Notes: generated by a model from the sequence alone, not told the origin. DNA of 64,000 bases from Hirudinaria manillensis (GCA_034509925.1 CM067532.1:7533180-7597179), one strand, 5' to 3'. Positions 47,801 through 61,171 are shown, numbered from the stretch's first letter. Translations and numbers: made by a program.

Positions 47801-50800
47801 CGACAACAGTCAGGGTCGTCTGGAAGCCAATTGGCAAAGGGAAAAGAAATGGAAAGATTTTAGGCTACAGAATCCTGCACTCTACTCCCGAATCCACAAA
47901 AAGCGACGAGGAAGGGACAGATGCCGGGGTCACCATCAACGTTCCGTATCCTGAACAAGCCTGGATCTTGAGGGACTTGCCAGTGTGGTCGAGACACAAG
48001 TTCAAGGTTACTGGATACACTAGTGCCGGGGACGGACCGTGGTCTCAGCCTGTCCTGGTCAGGACTTTCGAAGATGGCAAGTGGAAGATTTTCGAAAGAA
48101 ATTATGTTTCATAATTTTTAAAAATTAAAATTACGAAATGATTACTCATTTTTAGCTTAAATTCTACCTTAATGCTAATAATATTAATATTTAATAATAA
48201 AAGATTATTATTGCGAAAAATCATTATTATTATTATTATGCTGCTTCAAGTTGAATTTTATGTTAATTAGTATTTCTTCTAATATTTAATATCACTCACA
48301 ATCAATTGAATTAATTAATTTCTATTGCCGTGATGTAGTTCCTGGCGCTCCAAGAAGACTGAGGGCAACAGTTCAAAGTTCAACGAGTGTACTCCTCACG
48401 TGGCGCCCCCCTTTGGAACAGAATGGTCTCATCCAGGGCTACCAGGTGTTCTACCTGGAGCTGGATAGAAACGAACAAGTTGTTGGAAGTCCCATGATTA
48501 AGGATGTGGAAAGTGGTAAGATGACATCTTATAAACTAATGGTCATAAAACAGAACAGATTAAGGATATTAGACTTTATTGTTAATATTACTATTATTAC
48601 TAAAGCAAGCTTATTAAACTTCATAACTCGATTATTAAACCAAAACGATTAAACTCGTTAACTTACGGAACCAAACTAAAGTTACCAACTCGTAGCAAAA
48701 ACTCTAAATTAGGATCGAAAGATGAAATCTTCATCGACGGGCTGAAGGCAGGTACGACTTACGACTTCCAAGTTGCGGCTTACACGAGGAGAGGCGACGG
48801 TCCGAGGTCAAAACCTAAACGAATCAAAACAACAGTTCCAGGTGACCAACGTTTTCCAATTTTTGATTTCAGGAAGTAATGTTTTAATTAATGTTTAAGT
48901 AATATTTTTAATTAATTAATATGTCATTTGTATAGCGCCGTGCATGTGAGCTACAGGGGTGTTTTGTGATGGTTATGATGGCAGTTGTTCATTATTATTA
49001 TTACTGTTGTTGTTGTTTTTGTTCCTATTGTTGTCATGGCAATAATTGTGCATTGATGTATCCCTTAATCAGTAAAAGTCCTTGCAACAATTGTTCTAAT
49101 AAAAAAAGGTTAACTTCATTTAATAGTTAATTATCAACTATCTTTCAGCTTTTGGGCCTCCAGAAAATGTGCAGTTGACCCTCAAGCAACACCACCCTTC
49201 AAGGGTTCTCGCCACCTGGGATCCTCCTCTTAAAAGTTCAGGCACCACTGCCTTCGTTCAGGGGTACAAAGTTCTTTACCAGGCCAGGGATGCGAGCGAT
49301 GAAAACGTCGAAGAACTGATTCTCGGAGAGGAAAACAGAGAGGCTCTGACGAAACCGCTTTGTAAGAAATTATTGATTTGAAATTAAATTTAATGGAAAA
49401 AAAATAACTATCAGCGGGTAAAATATCCTGCAAGTAAAATATTAACTTGTTGTTTACAAATTATCTCGTCATTGTAAGCTAATTGGGTGGATTAATTCAA
49501 ATATATTTGTTTTCTTTTGAACAGCAAATGGTGTGGAATATGAATTCCAAGTCATGGCTAAAAGTTTGAACGAATATGGCCCACCTGCTCTTGCCTTTAT
49601 CTATGTACCTGAAGGAAGTAAATATTTTGTTAAAATTTAAAATATTTTATAATTTAATGATTTAATTTCTTCGGATTTGAATAGAAATTCATTTATTTAT
49701 TTATTCTTCTCCAGAACTGCCGGCATGTCCCGAGATATTGTCTTTGAAGCGTCTCAGTCCCTCGACTGCCTTTTTGGCATGGAAACCCTTGAAGCAGGAC
49801 AACTGGAACGACCAAAGAGGAGAGTACAGAGTGAAGTTGAAGGAGAAGAATGCAGTCATCGAAGAGATTTTGACGTCTCACTCGTCATCGACGGAGCTGA
49901 CTCTCAACGACTTGAAGCCGAACGTCACTTACGACGTTCAGATGTCGTCCTGCATTGATTTGGAGTGCAGCACTTGGAGCAACATCATGGAGTTGAAGCC
50001 CCTTCACTTTCATGGAAGTATGTTCTTCCTGTTTTGTTTTTTCTGGCTTTCTTTGTTTATCTTTCCATGATAAAGAGGACTTACTGTTTTTGAAAATAAT
50101 CAATTTTTACTAACTTTATGCCTTCTTAAAGCTAATTAATCTAGAGAAGCCAATTTCAATACATTTTTTTTTATGGCAAATACATTTAAAATACAAAATG
50201 TATGTTTTACACTTTACAATAATAAATTTGATTAAGTTGACAAATATTCTAAAAAAACGTTTAAAAACACTTATTTCCTAAAGTCACTTTATTTATTCAC
50301 TTTTTGTGAAAATCCTCCTAAATTGATAATTTAAATGATTTAAATTTCAGCCACAACAAAGTCTTCCACTCTTTTGGAGCCTCCGACAGCAGAAAGAATC
50401 TCCTCTGCCACGGCTTTGGTGAAACTGAAGGGGAATCAGTTGGAAATGAGAAGCGGAACTTATTATTTGGTCGTAGTGCGCGAGGACTTGGCGTCCAGAA
50501 GGAACCCGCACGGCTTTTCCACTCCCGAGGTACGTTCAGCCTTGAGCAGTGTTGACGTTTGAGAATCGATCAATCTGATGGCTTCTTAATCAATTATGCT
50601 AATGATTCTAATGAATTTGACAACAAACCCGATGACAGTTGCTGAAGGAGTCCGAGGGCATGTCGATTTGGATCTGCGGACAATTCCTGGCCTCGAGCTT
50701 CCCGACGGATTTCCTTGTCGGGGACGAAAACAGAGATCATCACTTCATCAACCACAAGCTGAATTTGGATAACTTCTCTTATCGCTTCTTTGTCCGTCTC

Positions 50801-53800
50801 AGAACTGACCATGACGAAGAATTTTCAAGCGAGTACAGCCGCCCAGTGGGGGCCTTCCTGGCCCAGGGTGCAAATCTGGGCAGCTTCGAAGACGGTGATC
50901 CAGAAAAACCAGAATCCAGTAATTACTTCATAATAATCATCTCTGTCTGCTTGACTTTGTTGCTGGCAGTGTGCGTCGTGCTGGCCATTGTCTTCATCAA
51001 GAAAAGAACCACGAGAAAGTCGTACCACGACAAGAAACCAAACGATTACAAGCTGTACAGGAACAAATCCGATGCCTGCGAAGTTCCCCTGAACCCCCGA
51101 GGACTCCTTGACTCGGACGGAAATCCCTATATGGCGACCGCATCCAGGGCTCAGAGGGTCGTCTCCATCTCCCGACTGGCAGACAAAGTTTTGGAACTGA
51201 AAAGAAACGACCGGGAACTCTTGAGGAACGAATACGAATCAATCGACTCGGAGAAGCAGTTCACGTGGCTGACCTCGAATCAGGAGCAGAACAGGCACAA
51301 GAACAGGTATGCCAACGTGGTGGCCTATGACCATTCCAGGGTCGTCCTGCAATCTCTCGGATATCCGGGAAGCGACTACATCAATGCGAACTACATCGAC
51401 GGTCTGAACAACAAGAAGATGTACATAGCCACCCAGGTAGCTGGTGCTCTATGTTCTCCTGTATTCTCAATGTTAAATGTTCTTTTATGGTGTAATTGCT
51501 ATTGTCGTCATTAATAGTGTTTCTGAACCATTTCCTGATGGTTAAATCTCAATTGTCTCTCAGGGTCCCATGCCAGAGACATTCGAAGATTTTTGGAGGA
51601 TGGTTTGGGAGTGCAATTGTTCGACTATCGTTATGATCACTAAACTCGAAGAAAGGAACAGGGTAAAGATAACTAATTATAACTAATTATCTACTAACTA
51701 ATTATCAACAAGCCTTGCAAGTGATTAACAACCTCATCCATATGTAAGATGGTCAAATTGATCCAGTTTAAGTTGGGGAGTTTATTGCACCAAGGGCCAT
51801 ACATATTGAGCTGCACATAAGTGATGCGTATAATCAAAAGAATATAAATTACAATTACAAACATAAATGAGCAAATTCTAAAATTAACTCACGGCTCTTT
51901 CAGATAAAATGCGACTGTTACTGGCCACGTCACGGATCAGAAGCTTACGGCAGGATGCAGGTCACCTTGAAGGATGTTCTTGAGTTGGCCTCTTATACCA
52001 TTCGCACCTTTGCAATTTCTGTCGTAAGTTTGAAACGAATCTTGCCAGCAATTTTAACTGTAAAAGACTTTAAAAGCAGATAACGTATTATTAGAATTAT
52101 TATTTCCACGTTAATTTAAATCGAAATGTTGTTTATTTGCCTATTTTTTTCATAATTTTTCAGAACTGGTGAAATATTTTTTAATTTGAGCAGAAAGACT
52201 TCATGGAGACAAGGGAGGTCTTTCAGCTTCAATTTACTTCGTGGCCCGACCACGGTGTGCCCGAGTACCCCACCCTGTTGCTTCAATTCATCAAAAGGGT
52301 CAGAACTGCCAACAGTATCCATGAGGGACCAGTAGTAGTGCACTGCAGGTAAGAAAAGAATTTAATTTTTGTTGATGAGTTAACATAAATTTGCTAATAT
52401 AATTGTTGGTAAGAGTAAATATTATTACTTAAAATACTAAATTCTCGCTTTTACCACAAACAGTTAAAATTATTTACAAAAAGATATCCCAATTAAAAGG
52501 GATTAAAATGAAATCTGACAAACAAATCCTTTGCTTCAGTGCTGGAGTGGGTAGGACTGGTACCATGATAGCCATTGACATCTCCTTGGATCACATGGTT
52601 CAGTTTGGCAGTGTGGACGTCCTGGGCTGCGTGACGAAGCTGAGATCGCAGAGGAACTACATGGTGCAGTCAGACGACCAATACCAGTTCATCTATGAGG
52701 CGATCCTCGAGGCAGCGTCCTCGCCAGGAGACACGGAAGTCCCGGCCGATCAGCTCTCGGCCTACATTCAGGATCTGAAGGCCATCGATGGAAAGACCGG
52801 GATTTCCAAGCTCGGTTCCGAGTATCAGGTGATTTGTATCGGATAGTTTTTTAATTTCACAAGGTTCTTTTTTTTATTACTTTTTTTTTGTAAAAATTGA
52901 GAAATTTTTGTTGTTTAAACGAGCATATTATTTATTAATGGACTGAGCAGATTAAATATCAATAAGTAAATGCACTGGAGAATAGATTAAAATATTTATT
53001 TTTTTATATTTAAATTTTTGCTTTAGAAACTCTCAATCATCCAGTACGACCATTCTCAATTTCACAATGCCAATCTGCCATTCAACAAGAATAAGAACAG
53101 AAGTACTGGGATTCAGCCATGTTGGTTCTCTTCACCTTCATTTGCATTTGCAAGCAGATGAAATTCAATTTGTTTTACTAATGTTTACAATTTCATAGTG
53201 GACTCCAACAGAGCTTGTCTTCAACCTATCAGAGGAGTGGATGGTTCCGATTACATCAACGCAAGTTTTGTTGATGTTAGTGGGATTCTTTGTTCTTATT
53301 TCACCAGGATGTTGAAGATATGCTAGCAATTTCTTAACCACTTCATTTTTTTTATTTTCCAAATTTATATGTCAGAATTATAATTGGCTCATGAAGCCTG
53401 ATGCAAAATCGCGGCAGACTCACAAGCAGCGATCTTGTTTTAATTCTAGTTCTTAACATCACAATTTTCGTTCAATTTTAACTTTAATTTGAAATACAAT
53501 TTTAATTCAACTTCAAATTCAGTATGCAATATCATAATTTTCATTCAAATTTTTCATGAGTCTATATTAATAAAAAAACTCATACAAACCTTTTATGAAA
53601 CCCAACCCAACAGGGCTACAAGCACCAACAATCCTACATAGCCACCCAATACCCCCTCGACGACACCATAAATGACTTCTGGAGAATGGTGTGGGAATAT
53701 GGCAGCTCCATCATCGTCATGCTGGCTAATCACCTTGAATCCAGCATAGTGAGAGATTTTCCTGTCGATGTTATGATGAGTTTATCTTTTTAAATTTTAT

Positions 53801-54863
53801 TTTGTTTTTATAAAAAAAAAATACTTTCTTTGTTCTCGAGCTGTTTATATGTAGCTATGAAAATTCAGATGGGCTTAATGTTTAAGTTTCTTAGTTTAGT
53901 AAAACAAATAAAAATAAATTTAAAAAAACAATTGTAATAATGGTAATAATAACAATAACAATAATAATAGTAATAACAACTTTACAGTGGTAAAGGGTAT
54001 AACAAAGACATTATTATTTCTCAGATCATTTGAAATTATTACTATTATTATCATTATGAATTATTAATTAACGATGACATCAACCTCAACGTGACAGGAC
54101 CTGAGCAACCAGTACTGGCCAGACGAAAGGTCAACGAGGTACCAATACTTTGTCCTGGACCCCATCACCACCATCAATGTCGGCCAATATTACATCAGAG
54201 AATTTAAAATGACTGACGCCAGGGTGAGAACCAGAATTCTGCACGAAGTTGATCTAATTAATTGATTCAATATTATTTATTTATTAAATCAAGTTAACAT
54301 TCACTAGAACTAAAACCTTTGAAATTCCACAGGATGGCCAATCGAGGATCATTTACCACTTCCAGTTCGTCGATTGGCTGCACACGGGACACGAATTTTC
54401 TGCCAGCGGACAGCAGTTCATAAACTTCATCGGGCAAGTCGAGAACATGAGAGGAAAAGTCGGGGGCCAAGGGCCCATCGTGGTCCACTGCCCGACCGGG
54501 GCGGGAAGGACGGGGGTGTTCGTGGCTCTGAGTTACCTCCTCGAGAGGATGAGGACGGAAGGAGTGGTCAACCTCTTCGAAACCGTAAAGATACTTCGCA
54601 CTCAAAGGCCTTTCATGATCCAAACTGAGGCGAGTTTAGAAATAACTGTTTGTATTCTGAACCATCTCTGGGTTGATTTTACTTGAAATCCTACAAAATG
54701 CATAAAACAAGTGCTAGACAAAAAGGACATCATCATGACCAATAAATGGAAAAGTATGCCTTTAATTAAAAATCATCTTTTTGATTTTAAACAGGAACAG
54801 TACAGTTTTTGTTACCAGGCCGCCTCAGAATATTTGACTTCTTTTGATCACTACACCAAGTAA
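39943..54863 (+). CDS. Lar: LAR-type receptor protein tyrosine phosphatase (type IIa)
   Basis: Synaptic and axon-guidance adhesion receptor. Twenty-eight exons all keep phase and give 1,832 aa (human LAR about 1,900): 39943-40033, 40236-40535, 41206-41379, 41711-41833, 42549-42809, 43215-43381, 45674-45785, 46575-46675, 46922-47117, 47310-47627, 47756-48076, 48339-48515, 48713-48841, 49149-49361, 49525-49617, 49715-50017, 50351-50529, 50639-51436, 51564-51662, 51904-52023, 52194-52348, 52540-52828, 53027-53102, 53199-53275, 53614-53748, 54098-54223, 54333-54629, 54795-54863. Order: signal peptide, 3 Ig ([17 protein letters not shown] in Ig3), about 7 FN3, membrane-proximal domain, TM near 1182-1206, D1 with [25 protein letters not shown] and [12 protein letters not shown]2, end SFDHYTK. 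D1 looks active. D2 keeps [10 protein letters not shown] but reads DWLHTGHEF where WPE is expected. Confidence 0.96.
40577..40652. repeat. (ATC)n microsatellite in LAR intron 2
   Basis: Uninterrupted ATC run of about 25 units shortly after the donor at 40536. Further ATC/GTC tracts occur at 40840-40930 and 42090-42540 within the same gene. Confidence 0.95.
43382..45673. other. Large LAR intron between the two halves of the first FN3 domain
   Basis: 2.3 kb, the longest intron in this gene. It contains AT-dinucleotide and AAT runs at 43430-43580, a (TTA)n run at about 44786-44829 and no exon seen on either strand. Confidence 0.7.
48077..48078 (+). other. Lar: GC splice donor, LAR intron 11
   Basis: Junction reads GATG|GCAAGT. 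The next exon needs one carried base ([10 protein letters not shown], start of an FN3 domain). The GT three bases on would shift the frame. Confidence 0.85.
54630..54631 (+). other. Lar: GC splice donor, LAR intron 27
   Basis: Junction reads ACTGAG|GCGAGT. The next exon reads [14 protein letters not shown] in phase 0, completing the D2 motif QTEEQY. The nearby GT gives phase 1 and breaks the family alignment. Confidence 0.85.
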
Positions 54864-56864
54864 ACTCTCGTGCAAATCCTTTGAGACTGAAACCAAAAAA
54901 AGTATCTGAGGTTTGAGGAGTGCACCCACCTTTTGATGTTGTTTGTTGAAACTTTTAGAGAATCAAACATTCCCGTTTTTGTTAAGAAAGTTCTTGTTTT
55001 CTGTTTTGTTGTGTCAATAATCGTGTCATCATCGCTCAGCAAGATTATCTTATTTTTAAGCATTAATGTTTGAGTGACAACATTGGTGGCCACTTTAAAA
55101 TCACTTGTAAAGGAATAGAATATCGTGGTGATCCAAAACTAAGTCACCTTGACAGCTTATTCTCTGCAGTTATTAGAGTTTTAAATGATTAATTTTTTTT
55201 TTCTAAAGTTTTACCATTAATTTTGTTGTTCACCTTTAGTTATGTTTGGATTATTTTTCTTTTTTTCTCATTAAATAACTCTTATCTCTGTAAAGTTGCT
55301 TCTTGGTGGTGAGTATTTGCGCGACAGCTTTTAATTATCCTCTCCTTTCTGTCCTTTTTCGGACGAAAAGATATGTTTTCTCCGATGCCGTGTCACACTC
55401 GTGCCTGAAGCATGCGCTTCTTTTCCACTGAGCATTCCCGAATAAATAATTTCTAGACGTCGACATTTTGACAGGCCAGATTCACGTCGGAACAACAATT
55501 CTGAAAACGGTTCTGAATTGGTCGAACGTCTAGCTATTCGATGTACAATTTGTCGGAGAAATTTGCCTTCGATCGTCGTTGTTAGACACCTTAATTCGAA
55601 ATAATTTTAAGCCTCTTTAGGTCGTAGGCCGCATTCGACGTTCATTTAATGTGTTTTTGTTCGATCATTACGCGGGCCAATCTTTCTAGGGGGTCGAGTT
55701 TTTATTCCTTAGTTTGCCAGTTGTTTCCCATTCGTTTACGACTCGCATCAACGAACAAGACAAATTCACTGATGCTCGAGATTCCTGTAATTTGAGGCCG
55801 GAGTTATCTCAACTAAACACAATGATTCAAGAGCTACGTGAAGATTTTCCAAATTACCGTGATAAGTTCCGAGCCACATATCGGTCATGTTGTGAGGATA
55901 TTTTTTTTAATCCCGACGGATTGACGAATCGGCCCCCCTTTGAATGCACCCGAGGGGTTTTTCGGGCCTATAAATCGACAGTTTTCCATGTCCGCAGTAG
56001 AACGGCGACTGTCTTTCCACTGGTCGTTTGTTGGTTTTATTTAAGTTAACACTCGTTGTAAAGCTTTTCGAAGTGCCCTTTTATGGCCGGAAATTATGCA
56101 TCCTCTCTTATTGGGGGGGCTGATTATACCGAGAGGAGAAACCCGTTCGCTTGATTTAAGTTTGATGAGGTGCCCCGGAATGAATGAATGGATGGCTCTC
56201 GCATGTTTCGACTTTAATGAGCACTCCGAGTTCATAGAGGTGTCTCTTGTTTCTTGCTCGAGGACATAAAAGAAATAAAATAGGTGATTAATTAGATACA
56301 TTCTTCTAAGACGAAGAATTGCAAGTAAAAGATCGCGTCCCTTTCGCTCAAGCTGAGCCGACGTTTGAGGAGAATGGTTTCTAATGAAATGAGCAATGTT
56401 TGCAGGCTAAACCTTCCGGAAGAAAATCCAGGAATGAAATTTCACGAGTCGTTCAACTTTTCCCTCGGACAAATTAATTTAACAGTCGTCTGCCGACGAA
56501 ACGCTTGCGAGGGACGGAGGCGGAAAAAGGACGATTCCGAACTCGTGGAGCGACTGCGAATGAATGGAGGCATCTTTATGGCTTCCTATAACACACGCAA
56601 TTTAGTGTCGAGTCTTATTTAGATTAGATCGATCCGATGATTAATACGATTCCCCAAGCGGCCAATCGTCAGCGAACGTTCTTTTCCGTTCAAGCGATTG
56701 ATCTGGAAGAATTCTGATCAAAACTAAGATTTTAATCAAGTGATAAAGATTCGGTAGCATCACTCGTGCGCTCGTTCGAATGAACTAGAATCTGTGAAGA
56801 AAATATGCCGGAACGCTTTCCGAGAATTTCTCATTTCGAGGTCCACGGTTTCAACGGTTTGAGG
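54864..56864. other. LAR 3' UTR and convergent intergenic region
   Basis: AATAAATAA at 55441 is a plausible LAR poly(A) signal. Several open stretches occur on both strands from 55700 to 56630 but show no family signal, splice context or codon pattern that convinces me. Confidence 0.45.
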
Positions 56865-59800
56865 TCAAACAGTCGCTATTTTATAACCGGCAACGAAGTT
56901 GTTCAAAGAAGTCACCGCGAGGTCTTCGTTAACTTGGGATGCATTTTGAGCGCTCTGATTAGGAGCCAAAGCTCCCGATATTTGGAGGAGCGGAGTGAAA
57001 TTCTGGAGTTGTTGTTGCTGTTGCTGCTGTTGGTCTGCCTGCTGCTGAGTCAGTTGGCGACTGAAATGTTCTGCTTCTCTTAAGGTTTGAAGCAAGGAAT
57101 GAGAAGGTTGTTGTTGACACTGAGTTGGAGGAAGTTTCAGTAAATTGGATGTTTGTTGGTGGTGTTGCTGATGGGGTGGTTGAGTTTTGTTGAGTAGTTG
57201 TACACGAGAGATGGTCATGTCCTTCGCGTCCATGATTCGAACCTGCTTCGGATGATCGGGCTTCTTGTCTGGTTGATGGTAGCCGGTTCTGTGACTAGCG
57301 CTGTTGGTGACTATTGATTTCGCAGGACTGGCGAATTCGTTGTCGAATGTCGTCGAACTTTGCCTTTGATAGTTCTGGTGGTGATTGGACACCGCTTCGG
57401 GTTTTGGGGATGATTCCCTGTTCCTCATGACCAGGAGTAGAGGGGCAGCACCTGATGAACCCTCGCCCTGTTGCTCTCTTCTCAGCAAAACCGATCTCGC
57501 TTTTGAAGCTCTCTTTCTCTTCTTCGAGGCGTTTACGGTGGAGTAGATGCCTCTGATGACGTGGGTTGCAGTCAGATATAGGCACATGGAGACTAGGAAG
57601 ATGGTTATCAAGTTTCTCGACTGTTTGGCGTTCTGATCGATGGATTCGACGACAGATTTGAGGAGAGTCAGGACTCTGTTCAACTCGTGTTCGGTGACGA
57701 GGTCAGTATCGAAAAGCCTGGTTTCGTTCTTTCTATTGTAACTACAGGGAGAATTGCTGTGTTCTGGTGGCTGTGAAGCTGAGCTCTTGGACTTAGTACC
57801 GGACATTTGGTCGATTTTAGTTTTCATGGTCTCCACGCTTGGAGGCTGAAATTCTCCGTCGTTCAATCCGCCTGTCATTATGGCATAATCGAGTTCTGAT
57901 ACGAGTTCCCTCCGACACACGTGCAGGTTTGGAAAGAACAGTCGATGATCTGCCACCCTCCACTCTCTCGGAATTCCGGGTCCACTCCACCTCCAGGGAG
58001 AAGTGACGGACGAGGATGATGATGACGATGATGATTGATCGAAGGAGGCAGTTTGCCTTTCTTCTGTCGACTGGTCCTGGATTGGAAAGCTTCCAGGTGG
58101 CGCTGGTGGCAGAGACTGGCGGTAGAAGCGAAAGAAGGCTTCTGCGGCGAACGAGAAATTGGCATAATAAAGGGTTTCCCGCCTGCTCAGGCAGACGACC
58201 GAATGGTAAACACTGCATAAAGCCTGTTCGGCTCCGAGATAATTAAGAGAAGACATGAGGTACGAATGGGATTGAAGAAGTAACCTTGCATACTCTCCAG
58301 CCTCTGGAAAAAAAATTAAAGAGGCATGAACGTATTTATTTATTTATTTATCTCGACAAATCTCAACGATTAATGATTGATTAATGACAAAGTTTTCTTT
58401 AGCTCTCGAAATGTCTTTCCTTTCAACTATGATTCACATTTATCACTTAGAAAAATGGATATTTATGACTTAAAAACCATCGACGTGATTAATAGAAATA
58501 CGCAATCAACCTTGCAATTGGCCGATGTCGCTCGAGAGCGTAAGCATCGATGGAAATAACGAAATGGCGGACGGAGGGAAGGAAAGCGAGACCGGGGAAT
58601 TGCCCCTGTTAATCCAGACGAGTACCGAGTCTATGAGGTCGGTGTAAAACTGAACCTCGTCGCAGAAATACGACCAGGTGTGAATCTGCGATCTGTGGCC
58701 GTTCAGATAGGCGAGGAACAGATGTCTCGACCTGAAGATGGACTGTGACGTCAGAGAGCTTGCCGAAGAGGAGGAGGAAGACGACGAAGATGAGGACGAA
58801 TTCGAAGAGGAACGAAAGAGCAGATCTTGTTCTTGCTGTCTTTGCTCGAACAGCGTGCCCGGCCATGCGTAAAATGAATTCAAGATGGCATCGGTCTTGG
58901 ATCTGGCCATGTCGAGATCGTACTTTGCCTCGCTTCTGGTCTCTTCGCTCCGTGCGGTCAGAAACGTTGCCGTCATTTCTGCGAGAAAATTGAAATCGAA
59001 AGAGCACCGTTAGGAAGTCATTAAACGTTTCGAAGATCAATTTGCATTCCGAACGTTCCCCACTGCCTCCTGCCGACTGAAAGTCGTCTGAAAATTTCAC
59101 CAACAGAAGACTTTGTGCTTATTTTTTTAAAAATTTCTAGTTACTGCAATTTACTGCAACATATCAGTCAGTCAGAGTGTCATAACTCTGGTCTCAGCGT
59201 AAAGAATGACCTGCCCACACTTAAATTTGACGAGCTCTTTCCACTTTCTACTCCTCATTTCGTAACTTCAAAATCTGTGAAATTGTCACGAACGTCGGTC
59301 AGCTCCAGTTAGTTTTCAAAAGTTTTTGTCGCCAGGAGGCGCGGATGAGAAACCCAAGATGCAGTACCTTTCCACCGGAGAAATAAATTCACTCCTCAAC
59401 ACGACAGAGTTTTGTTTGTTTTCATTTCTTTCAACCTCGCGGATGCTCGGATATGGAAAACCCTCGTTTTCAATCCTTCCACTTCTCCAGGGAGGCTGGA
59501 TCGTAAAATGCCGTTCACGCCGTAAACCAGGGAGCTTTACTGACTTTATAACTCAAAGTGTGGCTTTTATTTATCGCATAAAAGTCATAATTAATTAAAT
59601 TTATCCACATCGTAAAAAAATTACGAGGTCCCTCTAATATCGCTCCGGCATTTCATGATGCGGAGTTTATGAATCATCGGCGGTCGATAATTCCTAGCAA
59701 ATGAAACCCTCCTTCCCTGGGGAATTCTGGGGGATTTCCACTCCAACGTTTCGACTCTGGGGAATTCCGAGTTTCGTGTTGAAGTTGTTTTTGAGTTGAA

Positions 59801-60233
59801 CTCGAAGAGAGTCTTATTCACTTCTGGCGTTTTTGTTTTGTTCTGGTTTTTTTCTTGTTAAAAATTGTTTTTGTTTTTTTTACGAAAGTGTTTTAAGTGG
59901 TTTTCAAACTTTAACATTTTCGGTGAACATTTTAAAATATTTCAAAGGTTTTTGTCTTTTAAGAACTAAGCTTAGTCTCTATTTTGAGTGAGTAACATTT
60001 CCACTGATGAACACATAAGCATGATCCCCTTACTGACTTTGTCCTCATCATCATCATCATCAGGAGCGTCAGTAACATCACCGACCATTTTCATCAACAA
60101 ACCGATGATGATGATAATCGTGGTAATGGCGATGATGGTTACCTCTCTCCAAATTTAGACTCAAGATTAATTTTCCAGCCTGTATCGTCCTGTCCTGAAA
60201 ATTCTTCTTGCTTTTTTCCAGCTCCTCCAGCGT
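56865..60233 (-). CDS. Unrecognised protein with coiled coil, one predicted TM segment and Gln/Ser-rich tail, 5' partial
   Basis: I do not recognise the family. Firm exons are 58511-58978 and 56865-58303, joined in phase 1 (LQ|EAGEYARLLLQSH). Probable upstream exons are 60143-60233, with a heptad-like KTLEELEKSKKNFQDR, and 59008-59087, which join in phase. The link from 59008 to 58978 is off by one base, so a donor there is misplaced. Visible features: poly-Ser run near 58780-58810; conserved-looking block VQFYTDLIDSVLVWINRG; hydrophobic block LSRRETLYYANFSFAAEAFF; a likely TM helix NLITIFLVSMCLYLTATHVI followed at once by KKRKRASKARS (a cytosolic-side signature); then a His/Gln-rich disordered tail of over 150 residues with a Q run. 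The open frame of 463 codons in the last exon rules out chance. Location in an internal membrane is a guess. Confidence 0.65.
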
Positions 60234-60825
60234 CTTAAAATAAAAATAAAATATAGAATTAAATTATTTTTTCAAATAGTCACGGAAATAATTTTAATTT
60301 TGTTTAACTCTTTTGTTACAGAACAAATAAATTTCTTTGGTCGAGTTTCTACGAAATAAATAACAATTAATATCGGGTAATTGGAAGAAATAATAATAAT
60401 AATCTTACGAGTTCATTTTATTATAAATCAGGCACTTTATATCTTTATTATTTCATTTACATTTATATTTAATTTTAAATGTCTCTGAAGGCAGAACATT
60501 TTTAACGAAACGACTTTTTAAAAGCTCTGCCAGGAAGCACAATAGTTGCAAAAGAGGAGGAAAAAACAAATTGAAATTGTTATTGAAACAAATGCCAATC
60601 ATTACTAAAACGTAAAAAGCCATCGACGTCAATGACTCTTTACTGGAGAATAATTTAAAGTCAGAAAATCTCGTTTGAAAATAAAAAATAAAAATATAAA
60701 ACGAAAAACGTTTGCCCCGTTGTTGGCGTGACCGGGTTGTGATGCATAAAACAGGAGAATGAGTTCATCCAGTCGTAAGAATTGAACTGAATGTTAAACG
60801 ATGCTCGCCATTTTTTATCCTCCGT

Positions 60826-60915
60826 CACTGGAAGCATCGCGCAGCGCAGGACGGAAGCGGAGCGAATCCATTTTACGAGGCAGAGGTCCCGAGTTCGAAT
60901 CCCGCTTCGGGGCAC
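60826..60915 (+). other. tRNA-like segment, possible SINE head or tRNA pseudogene
   Basis: GAGGTCCCGAGTTCGAATCC at about 60883-60902 is a good Pol III B box in T-arm context, and GCGCAGCGCAGG near 60838-60850 resembles an A box at the right distance. No matching acceptor stem is present, so it is not a functional tRNA. No A-rich tail or second copy was seen. Confidence 0.4.
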
Positions 60916-61171
60916 GGCTGAGGCAGCGATACGATGATGGAATTTGCTGGAAGTAAACAATATTTTCAGACCACGGAGGCGATAGATGAGAGAGCGGTGA
61001 GATCGTGGAAGTAAATGAAGAATTTTTATGACGGAACGCCATCTTTCGTTCCAAGTGAAAACTGGAGCATTATTCTCCCGGCATAAATCTGGTCGCAGTC
61101 ATTAATTGGATCTGTTAATAGGATTTGTATCTGGTCTAAATTAAATAATTTACATAAAATTATTTCAAATC

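Noticed and set aside
50997-51242. Minus-strand frames over the LAR transmembrane exon
   Set aside because: Antisense to a 798 bp coding exon with clear domain content.
55714-56622. Several 85-111 codon open frames between LAR and the next gene
   Set aside because: No family signal, no coherent splice sites, and on mixed strands; likely chance.
60826-60915. A functional tRNA gene
   Set aside because: B box present but no acceptor stem or plausible anticodon arm.
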